A DNA stretch of 64,000 nt from Acidobacteriota bacterium. GTDB taxonomy: Bacteria; Acidobacteriota; Thermoanaerobaculia; Multivoradales; Multivoraceae. Shown here piece by piece: positions 25,083-33,305 of the stretch. Location: contig JAJCXN010000015.1 in assembly GCA_029263415.1 (NCBI GenBank), forward strand, positions 248,001-312,000. Reading direction: 5' to 3'. The notes under the pieces are model-generated. The model saw nothing but the letters and a program-made list of their open reading frames with translations, made no database searches and was not told the DNA's origin. Within the stretch, counting starts at the first letter, position 1, and each line of letters starts with the position of its first letter. A program made the position numbers and the translations under genes.

Positions 25083-25580
25083 ATGACCGAGACAACTCAC
25101 ACTGGCAACGTGTACGAGGACTTCGAAGTGGGCCAGGTCTTCCACCACGCCCTCGGCCGCACCATCACCACCACCGACAATTCGTGGTTCACCCAGCTCA
25201 CCCTCAACACCAACCCTCTCCACTTCGACCATGCCTACTCTGCTAAGACCGAGTGGGGCCAGCCGCTGGTCAACTCCGCCTTTGTGCTAGCGCTAGTGAC
25301 TGGCCTGTCGGTTGCAGATCTCTCCAAGAATGCAGTCAACCTCGGCTGGGACAAGGTCCGCTTGCCGGCACCTGTGTTCGAGGGCGACACAATCTACGCC
25401 CAATCAGAGGTTCTCGATTGCCGCTTGTCCAAATCCCGTTCCCATCAAGGCATCGTGCGCTTTCGCACTGACGGCTTCAATCAAGACGGAACGATCGTCA
25501 TCACCTATGAACGAACCGCCTTGGTCTACAAGGCAGGGCATGTCCCCACTCGACCGCGACCGAAGGTCGCCACTGGTTGA
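25083..25580 (+). CDS. MaoC-family enoyl-CoA/mesaconyl-CoA hydratase-like protein
   Basis: Single hot-dog domain of 165 residues. The hydratase catalytic Asp-x4-His arrangement is not exact, but the family stretch TTTDNSWFTQLTLNTNPLHFDHAYSAKTEWGQPLVNSAF is characteristic of MaoC proteins of the mesaconyl/beta-methylmalyl-CoA hydratase type. Expected reaction: reversible hydration of a 2-enoyl-CoA. It is coupled to the racemase gene upstream. Together with the CitE-like lyase at 26230-27084 it could complete a methylsuccinyl/mesaconyl/citramalyl-CoA-type sequence; this is inference from gene families. Confidence 0.85.
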   Translation: MTETTHTGNVYEDFEVGQVFHHALGRTITTTDNSWFTQLTLNTNPLHFDHAYSAKTEWGQPLVNSAFVLALVTGLSVADLSKNAVNLGWDKVRLPAPVFEGDTIYAQSEVLDCRLSKSRSHQGIVRFRTDGFNQDGTIVITYERTALVYKAGHVPTRPRPKVATG

Positions 25581-25720
25581 AGACGTCGACCTTTGCCTAG
25601 CTCAACCCACAGGATCGTGCCGTGGGGCAGAGACAGTCCGTTGGCGACCAGTTTCTCCGTCATAGCTATACTGTTCAGTGCCACCCCACGACAACCACGC
25701 ACACCCATAAGACCCGCGCC

Positions 25721-26167
25721 ATGAAATCCATCGTCAAACTCGCCGTCTTCATTGCGGTCTTGTACTCGGTCTTTCAGTACGGGAAACCGCATCTTGAAAG
25801 ACTGACTGGCACGCTGGGGATCAACGAACTGCCCGGCGCGTCGAGCGACGCGGCACATTGCGTGGGCACCGCAGAACGCACCACCGAGACCTTTGCCGAC
25901 GTCGTTGTCCGGCGCGCTCGACCCCCGGTCGATATCAACCGCTGGTCTGGCTCATACCGGCTGGCTGAAGGGCGCCTCAACGACGCCGAGCTCGCTTGTC
26001 AGTGCCCAGGTGAAGCGTGTGAACTCGGCCAACAAGCCCTGAGCCTGCTCGCCGAGCACATGACACGCTGGGATGAGAGTGTGCACAACAAGGAACCGGT
26101 CCTAAACGGCGCGCGTCGACTCGGTCGAATCTACGACCTCTTGAATACAGCTAAGCGCAAGCTTTAG
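25721..26167 (+). CDS. Small membrane-anchored protein of unknown function
   Basis: A 148-residue protein with one N-terminal membrane segment (SIVKLAVFIAVLYSVFQYG), then a soluble domain with four cysteines (about residues 47, 93, 95 and 100; CQCPGEAC) and a helical Lys/Arg-rich end (RLGRIYDLLNTAKRKL). I do not recognise the family. The clustered cysteines could form disulfides in the periplasm or bind a metal. The ATG at 25721 is chosen because the membrane segment follows directly; codons from 25622 would cover a TATACT-like box at about 25665-25670. It is convergent with the CitE-like gene. Confidence 0.6.
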   Translation: MKSIVKLAVFIAVLYSVFQYGKPHLERLTGTLGINELPGASSDAAHCVGTAERTTETFADVVVRRARPPVDINRWSGSYRLAEGRLNDAELACQCPGEACELGQQALSLLAEHMTRWDESVHNKEPVLNGARRLGRIYDLLNTAKRKL

Positions 26168-26229
26168 AGGGTTTCTCCGAACGCAACAGAGCAACCAGCG
26201 TTCTGCGCTTGCTCACCAACGCCTGGAGG

Positions 26230-27084
26230 TCACGAGCGTTTGGCCGCCACCACCGATTCCGCCCACCGGACCACCGGCGGGTCGATGAACCTGCCATCGA
26301 CCGAGACCGCACCTCGCCCTTCTTGCTCCCCAAGGGCAGCTGCAGCTAGGACCCTTTCCGCGAAGTTGAGTTCCTCATCGCTTGGCGCAAACGCGTCGGC
26401 GACCACCGCCACTTGTGCGGGGTGAATCAGGAGCCGACCGTCATAGCCCATGCGGCGGGCACGCGACGTGTCCTCCAGCAGACCTTCCAGATCGCGGAGC
26501 TTTGGGTATGGTCCGTCGAGTGCGGCGGCCAGCCCGGCGGCTCGTGCTGCAATCGCCAACCGTTGACGTGCATACAGCGTTTCCTCTGAACCCGGAGTCC
26601 ACTCACCACCGAGATCTGCCAGTAAGTCGAGCGGGCCGAAGGCTGCGTACTTGACTTGCGGGTGCGATGCGCACAACTCGAAGGCCTTCTCCACACCGAG
26701 AGCGCTCTCAATGATCACCATGATCGGTAGGTCTAGACCAACCAAGGACTCGATCTCCGAGGTCCGCTCCGCTTTCGGAAGCAGCACCGCACCTAAGAAC
26801 TCGCCCGCCAGGGCTGCCAGGTCATCGGCGAAGAACTCGGTCTCGGGATGATTGACGCGGATCGCTGTGCGATGACGATGCTTGATTGAAAGCCCCGCTA
26901 GCGCCTCCAAGCTCACGGCTCGCGCGTCGTCCTTCCGTGCTCCGGGCACGGCATCTTCCCAATCGAGGATGACCATGTCGGGACTGGCAAAACGCTCGCT
27001 CGGACCAGTGAGACTTTCTAGCGCCTTCTTCACCTTGCGGCCCTCGTGCCCGGGCGCAAACAGCCAAGTTCTCAAAGGTTGCAT
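26230..27084 (-). CDS. CitE/HpcH-like CoA ester lyase
   Basis: TIM-barrel lyase of the HpcH/HpaI, citrate-lyase-beta group, 284 residues from the ATG at 27082-27084 (a GTG three codons earlier is in frame). Marks: LRTWLFAPG at the N-terminus, VILDWEDAVP (metal-binding Asp/Glu region), AIRVNHPETEF, VLLPKAE, IMVIIESALGV (acidic metal ligand) and RLLIHPAQV near the C-terminus. Enzymes of this family split malyl-, citramalyl- or beta-methylmalyl-CoA into acetyl-, propionyl- or pyruvate-derived products. With the racemase and MaoC hydratase opposite it suggests a C4/C5 dicarboxyl-CoA pathway. Confidence 0.85.
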   Translation of the reverse strand: MQPLRTWLFAPGHEGRKVKKALESLTGPSERFASPDMVILDWEDAVPGARKDDARAVSLEALAGLSIKHRHRTAIRVNHPETEFFADDLAALAGEFLGAVLLPKAERTSEIESLVGLDLPIMVIIESALGVEKAFELCASHPQVKYAAFGPLDLLADLGGEWTPGSEETLYARQRLAIAARAAGLAAALDGPYPKLRDLEGLLEDTSRARRMGYDGRLLIHPAQVAVVADAFAPSDEELNFAERVLAAAALGEQEGRGAVSVDGRFIDPPVVRWAESVVAAKRS

Positions 27085-27197
27085 TGCGTGCACACTTGCA
27101 AGACATCATGCATCGTAGAACTCAGTACAACTCATTAGACGAGCCTATCCTTGAACTCGGCGGAAGCAACAAACGCCGCCGCCGAGGCCCGAAGCAA

Positions 27198-28643
27198 TCA
27201 ATCTGCCGAGTCTGCTCGAGCGCCGTCCATCCGACGCAACATCCAGCCATTGAGCAGGAAGAAGACCAACGCCACCACTGCCCATTCAACCAGCAGAAGA
27301 CCGAGGCCGTCAGGCGCAAACATCGGTGACGTCCGCACTTGCCAGAACCACCACACCACCAACACCAACGCTTCTACCACCACTAGGCGGATCGCCCAGT
27401 CCCACCATGCGCCGATCTTGAGGTCTTGGGCACCAGCGTTAACGAAGTCCCTTCTGAACTTGCTCACACCGTAGCGCAAAGCGATCATGGCAAAGATGAG
27501 GCCAGAGACCATAAGGGCGACACTCCACACGAAGTCCTGGTTGGCGAACACCTTCTGGCTGAGCGCGGAGGGAACACCCAAAAGCCACACTGCAAGACCT
27601 AGCATCGGCATGATCCGCTTGCGCTCGAACCCGAGCTCTTGAAAGACGCGCACCAAGACTTCGAACAGCGACAAGAGACTTGTCCAAGCAGCAAAGACTA
27701 GAGCCGCGAAGAACAGTGCTTGAAAGAAGCCGCCGCCGGGCATTTGCTCAAACAACTGGGGAATCCAGATGAAGGTCAGACCCTCGTTGTTCTGCCCCGA
27801 AAGTTCAGTCACCGCAGTCGCGCTGTCGGTGAATGAAAACACCGTGCACAGCACCATCACACCCGCCATCAACGAAATGCAGTTGTTGCCGATGGCGAGG
27901 CCAACGGCGTTCAGATTGGTATCTTCGTTCTTGCGCGAATAGATCGCATAACAGAGCACCAGGCCCCAACCAGCACCAGTATCCCAAGCGTTCTGAGTCA
28001 ACGCCTCCAGCCAAATTCGATAGTTGGCGAGATCTGCCCAGTGCGGCGTGAACAAGAAGCTCAGGCCAGCCGAAGCGCCCTCCAGCGTTACCGCTCGCGC
28101 GGTCAAAACCACCACCAGTAATAGCAGGGTCGGAATCAGTACCTTGGTGAGCCGCTCGATCCCTGCGACGCCACCCGAAACCACCAGCACCGCTAGCAAG
28201 ACCGCGACCCCATGGAAGACCAGGGCCATCGGTGAATAGGCAAAACTGTTCCAAAGCTCTTGCGACTGAGCGCCATCCAGGCGACCAACGATTGCGGCGG
28301 TCGCGTATCGCAGGGTCCAGCCCATGACGACGGCGTAGTAGAAGCCAATTGCAGCAGCGGTCCAGGCCACCCAAGCACCAGCCCAAGCGAACTTGTCGCC
28401 CAAGAACTGTCGTGCCACTCCTAGCGTTCCCTTCTTGGTCGCGTTGCCCAGGGCGAACTCCAGGATGATCAAGGGGATCGACCAGATGAGAAGGAAGACC
28501 ACCCAAGCCACTAAGAATGAACCACCACCATTGGCCGCTGCGATCCGCGGGAAACGCCAGATGTTACCGGTGCCAACCGCCATGCCCAGCATGGCGAGCA
28601 TCAAGCCCCACCTACTGGAGAAATGAAGCGCTCGCTGGGTCAT
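27198..28643 (-). CDS. Sodium:neurotransmitter symporter family (SNF/NSS) transporter
   Basis: Inner-membrane sodium-coupled amino-acid or osmolyte transporter with about 12 helices, 481 residues. The first helix WGLMLAMLGMAVGTGNIWRFPRIAAANGGGSFLVAW carries the family sodium/substrate site (GTGNIWRFP). Later FFAALVFAAWTSLLSLFEV corresponds to helix 8. It resembles bacterial NSS members such as LeuT. The ATG at 28641-28643 (MTQRALHF) has AGAGGA upstream and is preferred to a frame open to 28976. The gap behind the next gene (28644-28788) holds a small CCGGAC/GTCCGG hairpin at 28715-28731 without a U-tract. Confidence 0.9.
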   Translation of the reverse strand: MTQRALHFSSRWGLMLAMLGMAVGTGNIWRFPRIAAANGGGSFLVAWVVFLLIWSIPLIILEFALGNATKKGTLGVARQFLGDKFAWAGAWVAWTAAAIGFYYAVVMGWTLRYATAAIVGRLDGAQSQELWNSFAYSPMALVFHGVAVLLAVLVVSGGVAGIERLTKVLIPTLLLLVVVLTARAVTLEGASAGLSFLFTPHWADLANYRIWLEALTQNAWDTGAGWGLVLCYAIYSRKNEDTNLNAVGLAIGNNCISLMAGVMVLCTVFSFTDSATAVTELSGQNNEGLTFIWIPQLFEQMPGGGFFQALFFAALVFAAWTSLLSLFEVLVRVFQELGFERKRIMPMLGLAVWLLGVPSALSQKVFANQDFVWSVALMVSGLIFAMIALRYGVSKFRRDFVNAGAQDLKIGAWWDWAIRLVVVEALVLVVWWFWQVRTSPMFAPDGLGLLLVEWAVVALVFFLLNGWMLRRMDGARADSAD

Positions 28644-28788
28644 GATCGATTCCTCTTTTTGTTGCATGGCCGTACTGCTCCGAGTGATCAAGGAGCAGGC
28701 CGGGCGCTGATGGCCCGGACTGGCCGTCCGGAGTTGTTTCAAAGGTGAAGGGTGCGCCAAGGATAACCCGAGACCACACCCGCCGTGC

Positions 28789-30078
28789 TCACTTGCGACG
28801 AACCTCGACCACACACTCTTCAGCGGGCACTCCCAGGCGAATGGGAAATCCATAGTGACCAAGTCCTCGCTGGACGTAGAGCGAGTTCGAGCCTCTCCGC
28901 CAAAGGCCGTGATCGGGGATCGTCCGCGCCATCCAGCGCAACACCGTCCACTGCAAGCCAAGCGACAACAAACCAAGCTGGCCGCCGTGGGTATGCCCAG
29001 AGATCACTAGCGGCGCAAGGCCGTCGGGGAGGATCGCAAATCCGGTCGGATCATGGAGCATGACGACTCGTAGGATCTCGCCAGTCTCATCCAGTAGCGG
29101 CAGCGTTTGAAGAGTTCTGCGATGCCGGAGGATGCCTTCGGACCCACTCCCGCCCCACTGGTGACTCAACCCCACTACCTGAACCCGGGCAAAAGAGCGA
29201 CCGGGCGCCTCAAGAGTGACTGCTCCATCGACCAGCAGCTTGACCCCAACGCGCTCAAACACCGACCGCACCGTTTCCAGGTCTTCAAGGTCATGATTGC
29301 CGAGACAGGCAAACACGCGACCCCGCATCTCGCTCAATGGTTCAAGACCGAACTCCAACCAAGCCGCTTCTCGTTGCGACTCCATGGTCAAGAGGTCGCC
29401 AGCGAACACCACCAAGTCGGGATTCGCATCCACCATCCGTCGGCAGGCGCGGCGCAACCGCTGGGCTGAGACGAAGGGACCTACGTGAGCATCTGACAGC
29501 ACGCCAATGCGCAGCGGCCCTCCTAGCGCCACCGCTGTTCCCAGACCACGGCTCCGTTGGCAGGCTTGCGGTCGCGCACGGCCCAGCTCACCCTCACTCA
29601 AACTCGATCGTTTGCCAACCTCAATACACACTGATTCCTTGCGACTCGTGAACGACTGCACTACTCCTACTAGGCCCAATGCGAACGGAACCCACCAGCC
29701 CCCAATCGGACCAGGTACGGTTTGCCACCAGCGCGCGCTCACACCGATGACAGCCCACGGCAACGCAAGGATCGTCGACGCCGCAAACCACAGGGCCGGA
29801 ACGCTCACGCCAAACCTGAACCACACAGGCCTTTGTCGCGGTCGCGACAGCGCGCAGTAGTAGAGCCAGGTCACTACCTGTAAGGCGGCGAACGCCGGAT
29901 AGATGGAGGCTGGCAGTGCCCGAGACAGGCCCAGCCAACTAAGAGTCAGTACCCCGAAGACGACACCTGCGAAGGCCGCGAACAATCGTGAGCGCAGAGT
30001 CCGCGCGCAGACCACGACCAGCAACCAGCCCAGCGCAAGCACCAGCGGACTGATCGGCAAAGTGCTCAAGAGGTTCAT
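28789..30078 (-). CDS. Membrane-anchored metallophosphoesterase (YkuE/YaeI-like)
   Basis: Four or so N-terminal transmembrane helices (residues 1-140) precede a calcineurin-like phosphoesterase domain with all metal motifs: LSDAHVG, GDLLTMES, GNHD, HDPTGF and SGHTHGGQLG. The family splits phospholipid headgroups or UDP-sugar phosphates on the outer face or inner leaflet; the substrate is not determined. About 429 residues from the ATG at 30076-30078. It follows the ndk terminator by 35 bases, so it should have its own promoter, which I could not identify. Confidence 0.85.
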   Translation of the reverse strand: MNLLSTLPISPLVLALGWLLVVVCARTLRSRLFAAFAGVVFGVLTLSWLGLSRALPASIYPAFAALQVVTWLYYCALSRPRQRPVWFRFGVSVPALWFAASTILALPWAVIGVSARWWQTVPGPIGGWWVPFALGLVGVVQSFTSRKESVCIEVGKRSSLSEGELGRARPQACQRSRGLGTAVALGGPLRIGVLSDAHVGPFVSAQRLRRACRRMVDANPDLVVFAGDLLTMESQREAAWLEFGLEPLSEMRGRVFACLGNHDLEDLETVRSVFERVGVKLLVDGAVTLEAPGRSFARVQVVGLSHQWGGSGSEGILRHRRTLQTLPLLDETGEILRVVMLHDPTGFAILPDGLAPLVISGHTHGGQLGLLSLGLQWTVLRWMARTIPDHGLWRRGSNSLYVQRGLGHYGFPIRLGVPAEECVVEVRRK

Positions 30079-30112
30079 CAGCAAGCCGGCACTCGGCGAT
30101 CAAGCATTAACC

Positions 30113-30148
30113 AAAAAGAGGCAGCACCCACAACCGGGAGCTGCCTCT
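30113..30148 (-). terminator. Rho-independent terminator of ndk
   Basis: On the minus strand AGAGGCAGC and GCTGCCTCT form a perfect 9-bp stem (30140-30148 with 30117-30125) and are followed directly by TTTTTGG. It ends the transcript carrying ndk, and probably sucCD, 58 bases after the ndk stop. Confidence 0.9.
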
Positions 30149-30205
30149 CTCGCTTGCTCGCCGAGAGGGCGGAGCAAGCCGTGGATCGCGAAGCGATTTC
30201 AGCGG

Positions 30206-30619
30206 CTAGACCAAGTCGCAGCCGGCGAAGAAGAACGCGGTCTCGATCGCGGCGTTCTCATCTGAGTCGCTGCCGTGAATCGCGTTGTTCTGAATGTCGG
30301 TACCGTAGAGGTTACGCACGGTGCCTTCAGCGGCCTCTTCCGAATTGGTGGCGCCCATAACTTCACGCAAGTACTCCTGGGCGTTGTCACGCTCGAGCGA
30401 GATCGGTACACACGGACCGCTGGTCATGAAATCGACCAATTCGCCAAAGAACGGACGCTCGTTGTGCACTGCGTAGAAGGCTTCGGCCTGGGCGCGAGTC
30501 AGTTGCACCTGCCGCATGCCGAGGACCACAAAGCCCTCCTTCTGCAGCAAGGCGACGATGTTGCCGGAGTTACCGGCGCGGACTGCGTCCGGCTTGATGA
30601 TGGTCAGGGTGCGAGACAT
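30206..30619 (-). CDS. ndk: Nucleoside diphosphate kinase
   Basis: Transfers gamma-phosphate between nucleoside tri- and diphosphates. All family marks are present in 137 residues: TLTIIKPDAV at the N-terminus, RPFF near 55, the loop REVMGATNSEEAAEGTVRNLYG and the phosphohistidine H115 in NAIHGSDS. The start ATG is preceded by GAGGAAATATCG. It follows sucD after 168 bases that hold a GC-rich hairpin and hexamer repeats, and is closed by a strong terminator. Linkage with sucCD is common and fits GDP/GTP exchange. Confidence 0.97.
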   Translation of the reverse strand: MSRTLTIIKPDAVRAGNSGNIVALLQKEGFVVLGMRQVQLTRAQAEAFYAVHNERPFFGELVDFMTSGPCVPISLERDNAQEYLREVMGATNSEEAAEGTVRNLYGTDIQNNAIHGSDSDENAAIETAFFFAGCDLV

Positions 30620-30654
30620 ATCGATATTTCCTCAGAAAGAGTTTCAAATGAGAG

Positions 30655-30736
30655 GCGGCCGCCAAAGAAAGGGCGGCCGCATCGGTCAAAGCCCAGTCAC
30701 CTGGGCGCTTGTGCTTGTGCTTGTGCTTGTGCTTGT
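30655..30736. repeat. GC-rich hairpin and GCTTGT hexamer array in the sucD-ndk gap
   Basis: A perfect 9-bp inverted repeat GCGGCCGCC/GGCGGCCGC (30655-30663 and 30672-30680) with an 8-base purine loop, followed at 30707-30736 by five perfect copies of GCTTGT. The hairpin lacks a U-tract on either strand; it may slow transcription or protect the ndk message. Confidence 0.75.
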
Positions 30737-30787
30737 GCAGGGCTACTACGGGTTCGCCCGCCGGACCACCGTGGCGGTCAAGCGGGC

Positions 30788-31657
30788 CTAGCCCAAGACC
30801 TCCGCCACCTTGTTGCCCATGTCGGCGGGAGACTCCACCACGTGGATGCCGTTCTCACGCAGGGTCTTCTGCTTCGCTTCTGCGGTGCCCTCACCGCCAG
30901 AGACGATGGCGCCGGCATGGCCCATGCGGCGTCCAGGAGGGGCCGTGGCACCCGCGATGAAGCCGATCACGGGCCGGTCAAAATTCTCCTTGATCCACAC
31001 TGCAGCCTCTTCCTCGGCGGTGCCACCGATTTCGCCAATCAGGATCACCGCCTCGGTATCCGGATCGTCTTTGAACAGGCTCATGGTGTCGATGAAGCTG
31101 GTTCCGTTGATCGGGTCTCCGCCAATGCCGACGCAGGTCGACTGACCAAGGCCAACGTTAGAGAGCTGCCATACCGCTTCATACGTCAGGGTGCCTGACC
31201 GGCTCACCACGCCGACCTTGCCGGGCGAGTGGATGTGACCAGGCATGATGCCGACCTTAGCCTCACCAGGTGTGATGACACCCGGGCAGTTCGGTCCGAG
31301 CAACCGGACCGGTAGGTCCTCGATGAACGCCTTGACCTTCATCATGTCGTTGACCGGAATGCCCTCAGTGATGCAGATCACCAGTTCCACACCGGCTGCA
31401 GCCGCTTCCATGATGGCGTCGGCTGCAAACGGCGGTGGCACAAAGATCATGGACACATTGGCATCGGTCTTCTGACGCGCGCGTTCAACCGAATCGAACA
31501 CCTCGAAGCCGTCGACCGTCTGGCCGCCCTTGCCCGGGGTGACACCACCGACCACGGTGGTGCCGTACTCGCGGCAGGTTGTGGCATGAAACATGCCTTC
31601 CTTGCCAGTGATGCCTTGCACCAATAGCCGGGTGTCTTTGTTGACGAGAATCGACAT
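30788..31657 (-). CDS. sucD: Succinyl-CoA synthetase alpha subunit
   Basis: TCA-cycle enzyme subunit that carries the phosphorylated histidine. Seen in 289 residues: the CoA-binding N-terminus [32 protein letters not shown], and H247 in [20 protein letters not shown], the phospho-His loop. It starts four bases after sucC, so both are one operon producing equal amounts of subunits. Length is typical. Confidence 0.97.
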   Translation of the reverse strand: MSILVNKDTRLLVQGITGKEGMFHATTCREYGTTVVGGVTPGKGGQTVDGFEVFDSVERARQKTDANVSMIFVPPPFAADAIMEAAAAGVELVICITEGIPVNDMMKVKAFIEDLPVRLLGPNCPGVITPGEAKVGIMPGHIHSPGKVGVVSRSGTLTYEAVWQLSNVGLGQSTCVGIGGDPINGTSFIDTMSLFKDDPDTEAVILIGEIGGTAEEEAAVWIKENFDRPVIGFIAGATAPPGRRMGHAGAIVSGGEGTAEAKQKTLRENGIHVVESPADMGNKVAEVLG

Positions 31658-31661
31658 AGGG

Positions 31662-32846
31662 CTAAGCTCCTGAGGCGGCGCTTGCCGCTGCTACCGCCTT
31701 CTCAGCGGCGCTAGCCATCTGATCGGCAACGATGAAATCGAAATCGGCCTCTTCGAGGACGCGACGGCCCTCTTCGACGTTGGTGCCCTCGAGCCGCACC
31801 ACAACCGGCATGGTGACCGGTCCATCGGCGCTGAGCTCTTCGAGAGCGCCAACCACACCGCGCGCGATGCGATCGGTGCGAGCGATGCCGCCAAAGATGT
31901 TGATCATCACAGCCTTCACCGACGGGTCGTCGATCAGGATCTGAAACGCCGCCTTGACTGCCTCCTGTGAGGCAGAGCCGCCAACGTCGAGGAAGTTGGC
32001 GGGATCGCCGCCATACAACTTGATGATGTCCATGGTGGCCATGGCCAGACCGGCGCCATTGACCATGCAACCGATGTTGCCGTCGAGCTTGATGTAGTTG
32101 AGCCCATACTCGCTGGCTCGGACCTCGAGCTCGTTTTCTTCCGCGAGATCACGCAACTCAACCAGATCCTTGTGCCGGAACATGGCGTTGTCATCGAAAT
32201 TCATCTTGGCGTCCAAGGCGTACACGTCGCCATTGGGAGTGATCATCATGGGATTGATTTCAGCCAGTGAGGCGTCGCTCGCCATGTAGGCCTCAACCAG
32301 TGAGCGAATCAAATCACTCGCTTGCTTGGCCGTCTTGCCGGTAAGGCCGAGCCCCGAGCACAACGCTCGCAGCTGGAAGGGCTGCACCCCCAAGAAAGGA
32401 TTCACGGTGACCCTCAAGATGGCGTCGGGATCTTCGGCCGCTACCTCCTCGATGTCCATGCCGCCTGCCTTCGACGCCATGATGACTGGCAGTCCAGACT
32501 TACGGTCCAGCGTAATGCCCAAATAGAGCTCTTGGTCAATGTCCAGCGCCTCTTCGATCAAGACCTTCTTGACCTCTTGACCTTCTGGCCCGGTCTGGGG
32601 AGTCACCAGTTGCATGCCAAGAATCTCAGAGGCGATGGCCTCTGCTTCCTCGGGGGTCCCGGCGACTTTGACGCCGCCGCCCTTGCCGCGACCACCAGCG
32701 TGTATTTGGGCCTTAACAACGCAACGACCGCCGAGTTCTTCGCATATGTTGCTCGCGGCGTCGGCGGTATCCGTCACTCGACCCTGCGGGACTGGAGCGC
32801 CGAAACGGCGCAGCAAATCCTTGGCCTGATGCTCATGAATCTTCAA
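31662..32846 (-). CDS. sucC: Succinyl-CoA synthetase beta subunit
   Basis: ATP-grasp subunit of succinyl-CoA synthetase, 394 residues. The N-terminus [21 protein letters not shown] is standard; further marks are [19 protein letters not shown] and the C-terminal power-helix region with [14 protein letters not shown]. The start is a TTG at 32844-32846 with GGAG eight bases upstream; this gives the expected N-terminus, while a 39-codon longer frame does not. First gene of the sucC-sucD(-ndk) cluster. Confidence 0.96.
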   Translation of the reverse strand: MKIHEHQAKDLLRRFGAPVPQGRVTDTADAASNICEELGGRCVVKAQIHAGGRGKGGGVKVAGTPEEAEAIASEILGMQLVTPQTGPEGQEVKKVLIEEALDIDQELYLGITLDRKSGLPVIMASKAGGMDIEEVAAEDPDAILRVTVNPFLGVQPFQLRALCSGLGLTGKTAKQASDLIRSLVEAYMASDASLAEINPMMITPNGDVYALDAKMNFDDNAMFRHKDLVELRDLAEENELEVRASEYGLNYIKLDGNIGCMVNGAGLAMATMDIIKLYGGDPANFLDVGGSASQEAVKAAFQILIDDPSVKAVMINIFGGIARTDRIARGVVGALEELSADGPVTMPVVVRLEGTNVEEGRRVLEEADFDFIVADQMASAAEKAVAAASAASGA

Positions 32847-33305
32847 AGCTGGTTCTCCAAAAAAAACGAAAGGCAGAAAGGCAGAAACGCCACTGATTCG
32901 AACTTGATCTGGTTGGCGATCGGGCTTCGAGCCCTCGACCGCATCCGCAACTCCGCCCTGCACCCCTCAGACTGCGTTGGCCTTTGCTTTGGTCAACTCT
33001 CCCGAGACTCTCAAGCTGCCCGGCCGGACCGCCTTGGTTCGATTCACGCCTAAGCCGGAAATCAGCTCCGGGCGAGGTCCTATGCTAGGGAACGACTCAG
33101 TTCTGCCTCGCTCCGTTTCATATCGCAGCGAGTCATGGCTAGCGTCCCTTCGGCCGAGTGTGAGAGCTGTGGCCTTGCGAAGCTCAAGCTGGCTTAACTG
33201 GATGCGCCGTTGATGGAGCTGTCCAAGGAAGGCCGCCGGCTCCGTAGAGCGGACGTGAATTGTAGCAAAGGTGCCACCCGGTCGCGACACTTGGCCGGCT
33301 TCGAT
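32847..33305. other. 459-base gap upstream of sucC without a convincing gene
   Basis: Open frames exist on both strands (for example 32967-33290 minus, 32977-33213 plus), but they lack ribosome-binding sites, are rich in Arg/Ser and show no recognisable motif. A small hairpin GGGCT/AGCCC sits near 32925-32937. The sucCD promoter must lie here; no single box pair stands out. Confidence 0.5.

Noticed and set aside
28715-28731. CCGGAC/GTCCGG hairpin considered as terminator of the metallophosphoesterase or leader of the symporter
   Set aside because: Short stem and no U-tract on either strand; noted only in the symporter entry.
32967-33290. Minus-strand frame of 107 codons between the SpoIIE-type gene and sucC
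   Set aside because: No ribosome-binding site, no recognisable motif, overlaps an equally open frame on the other strand.
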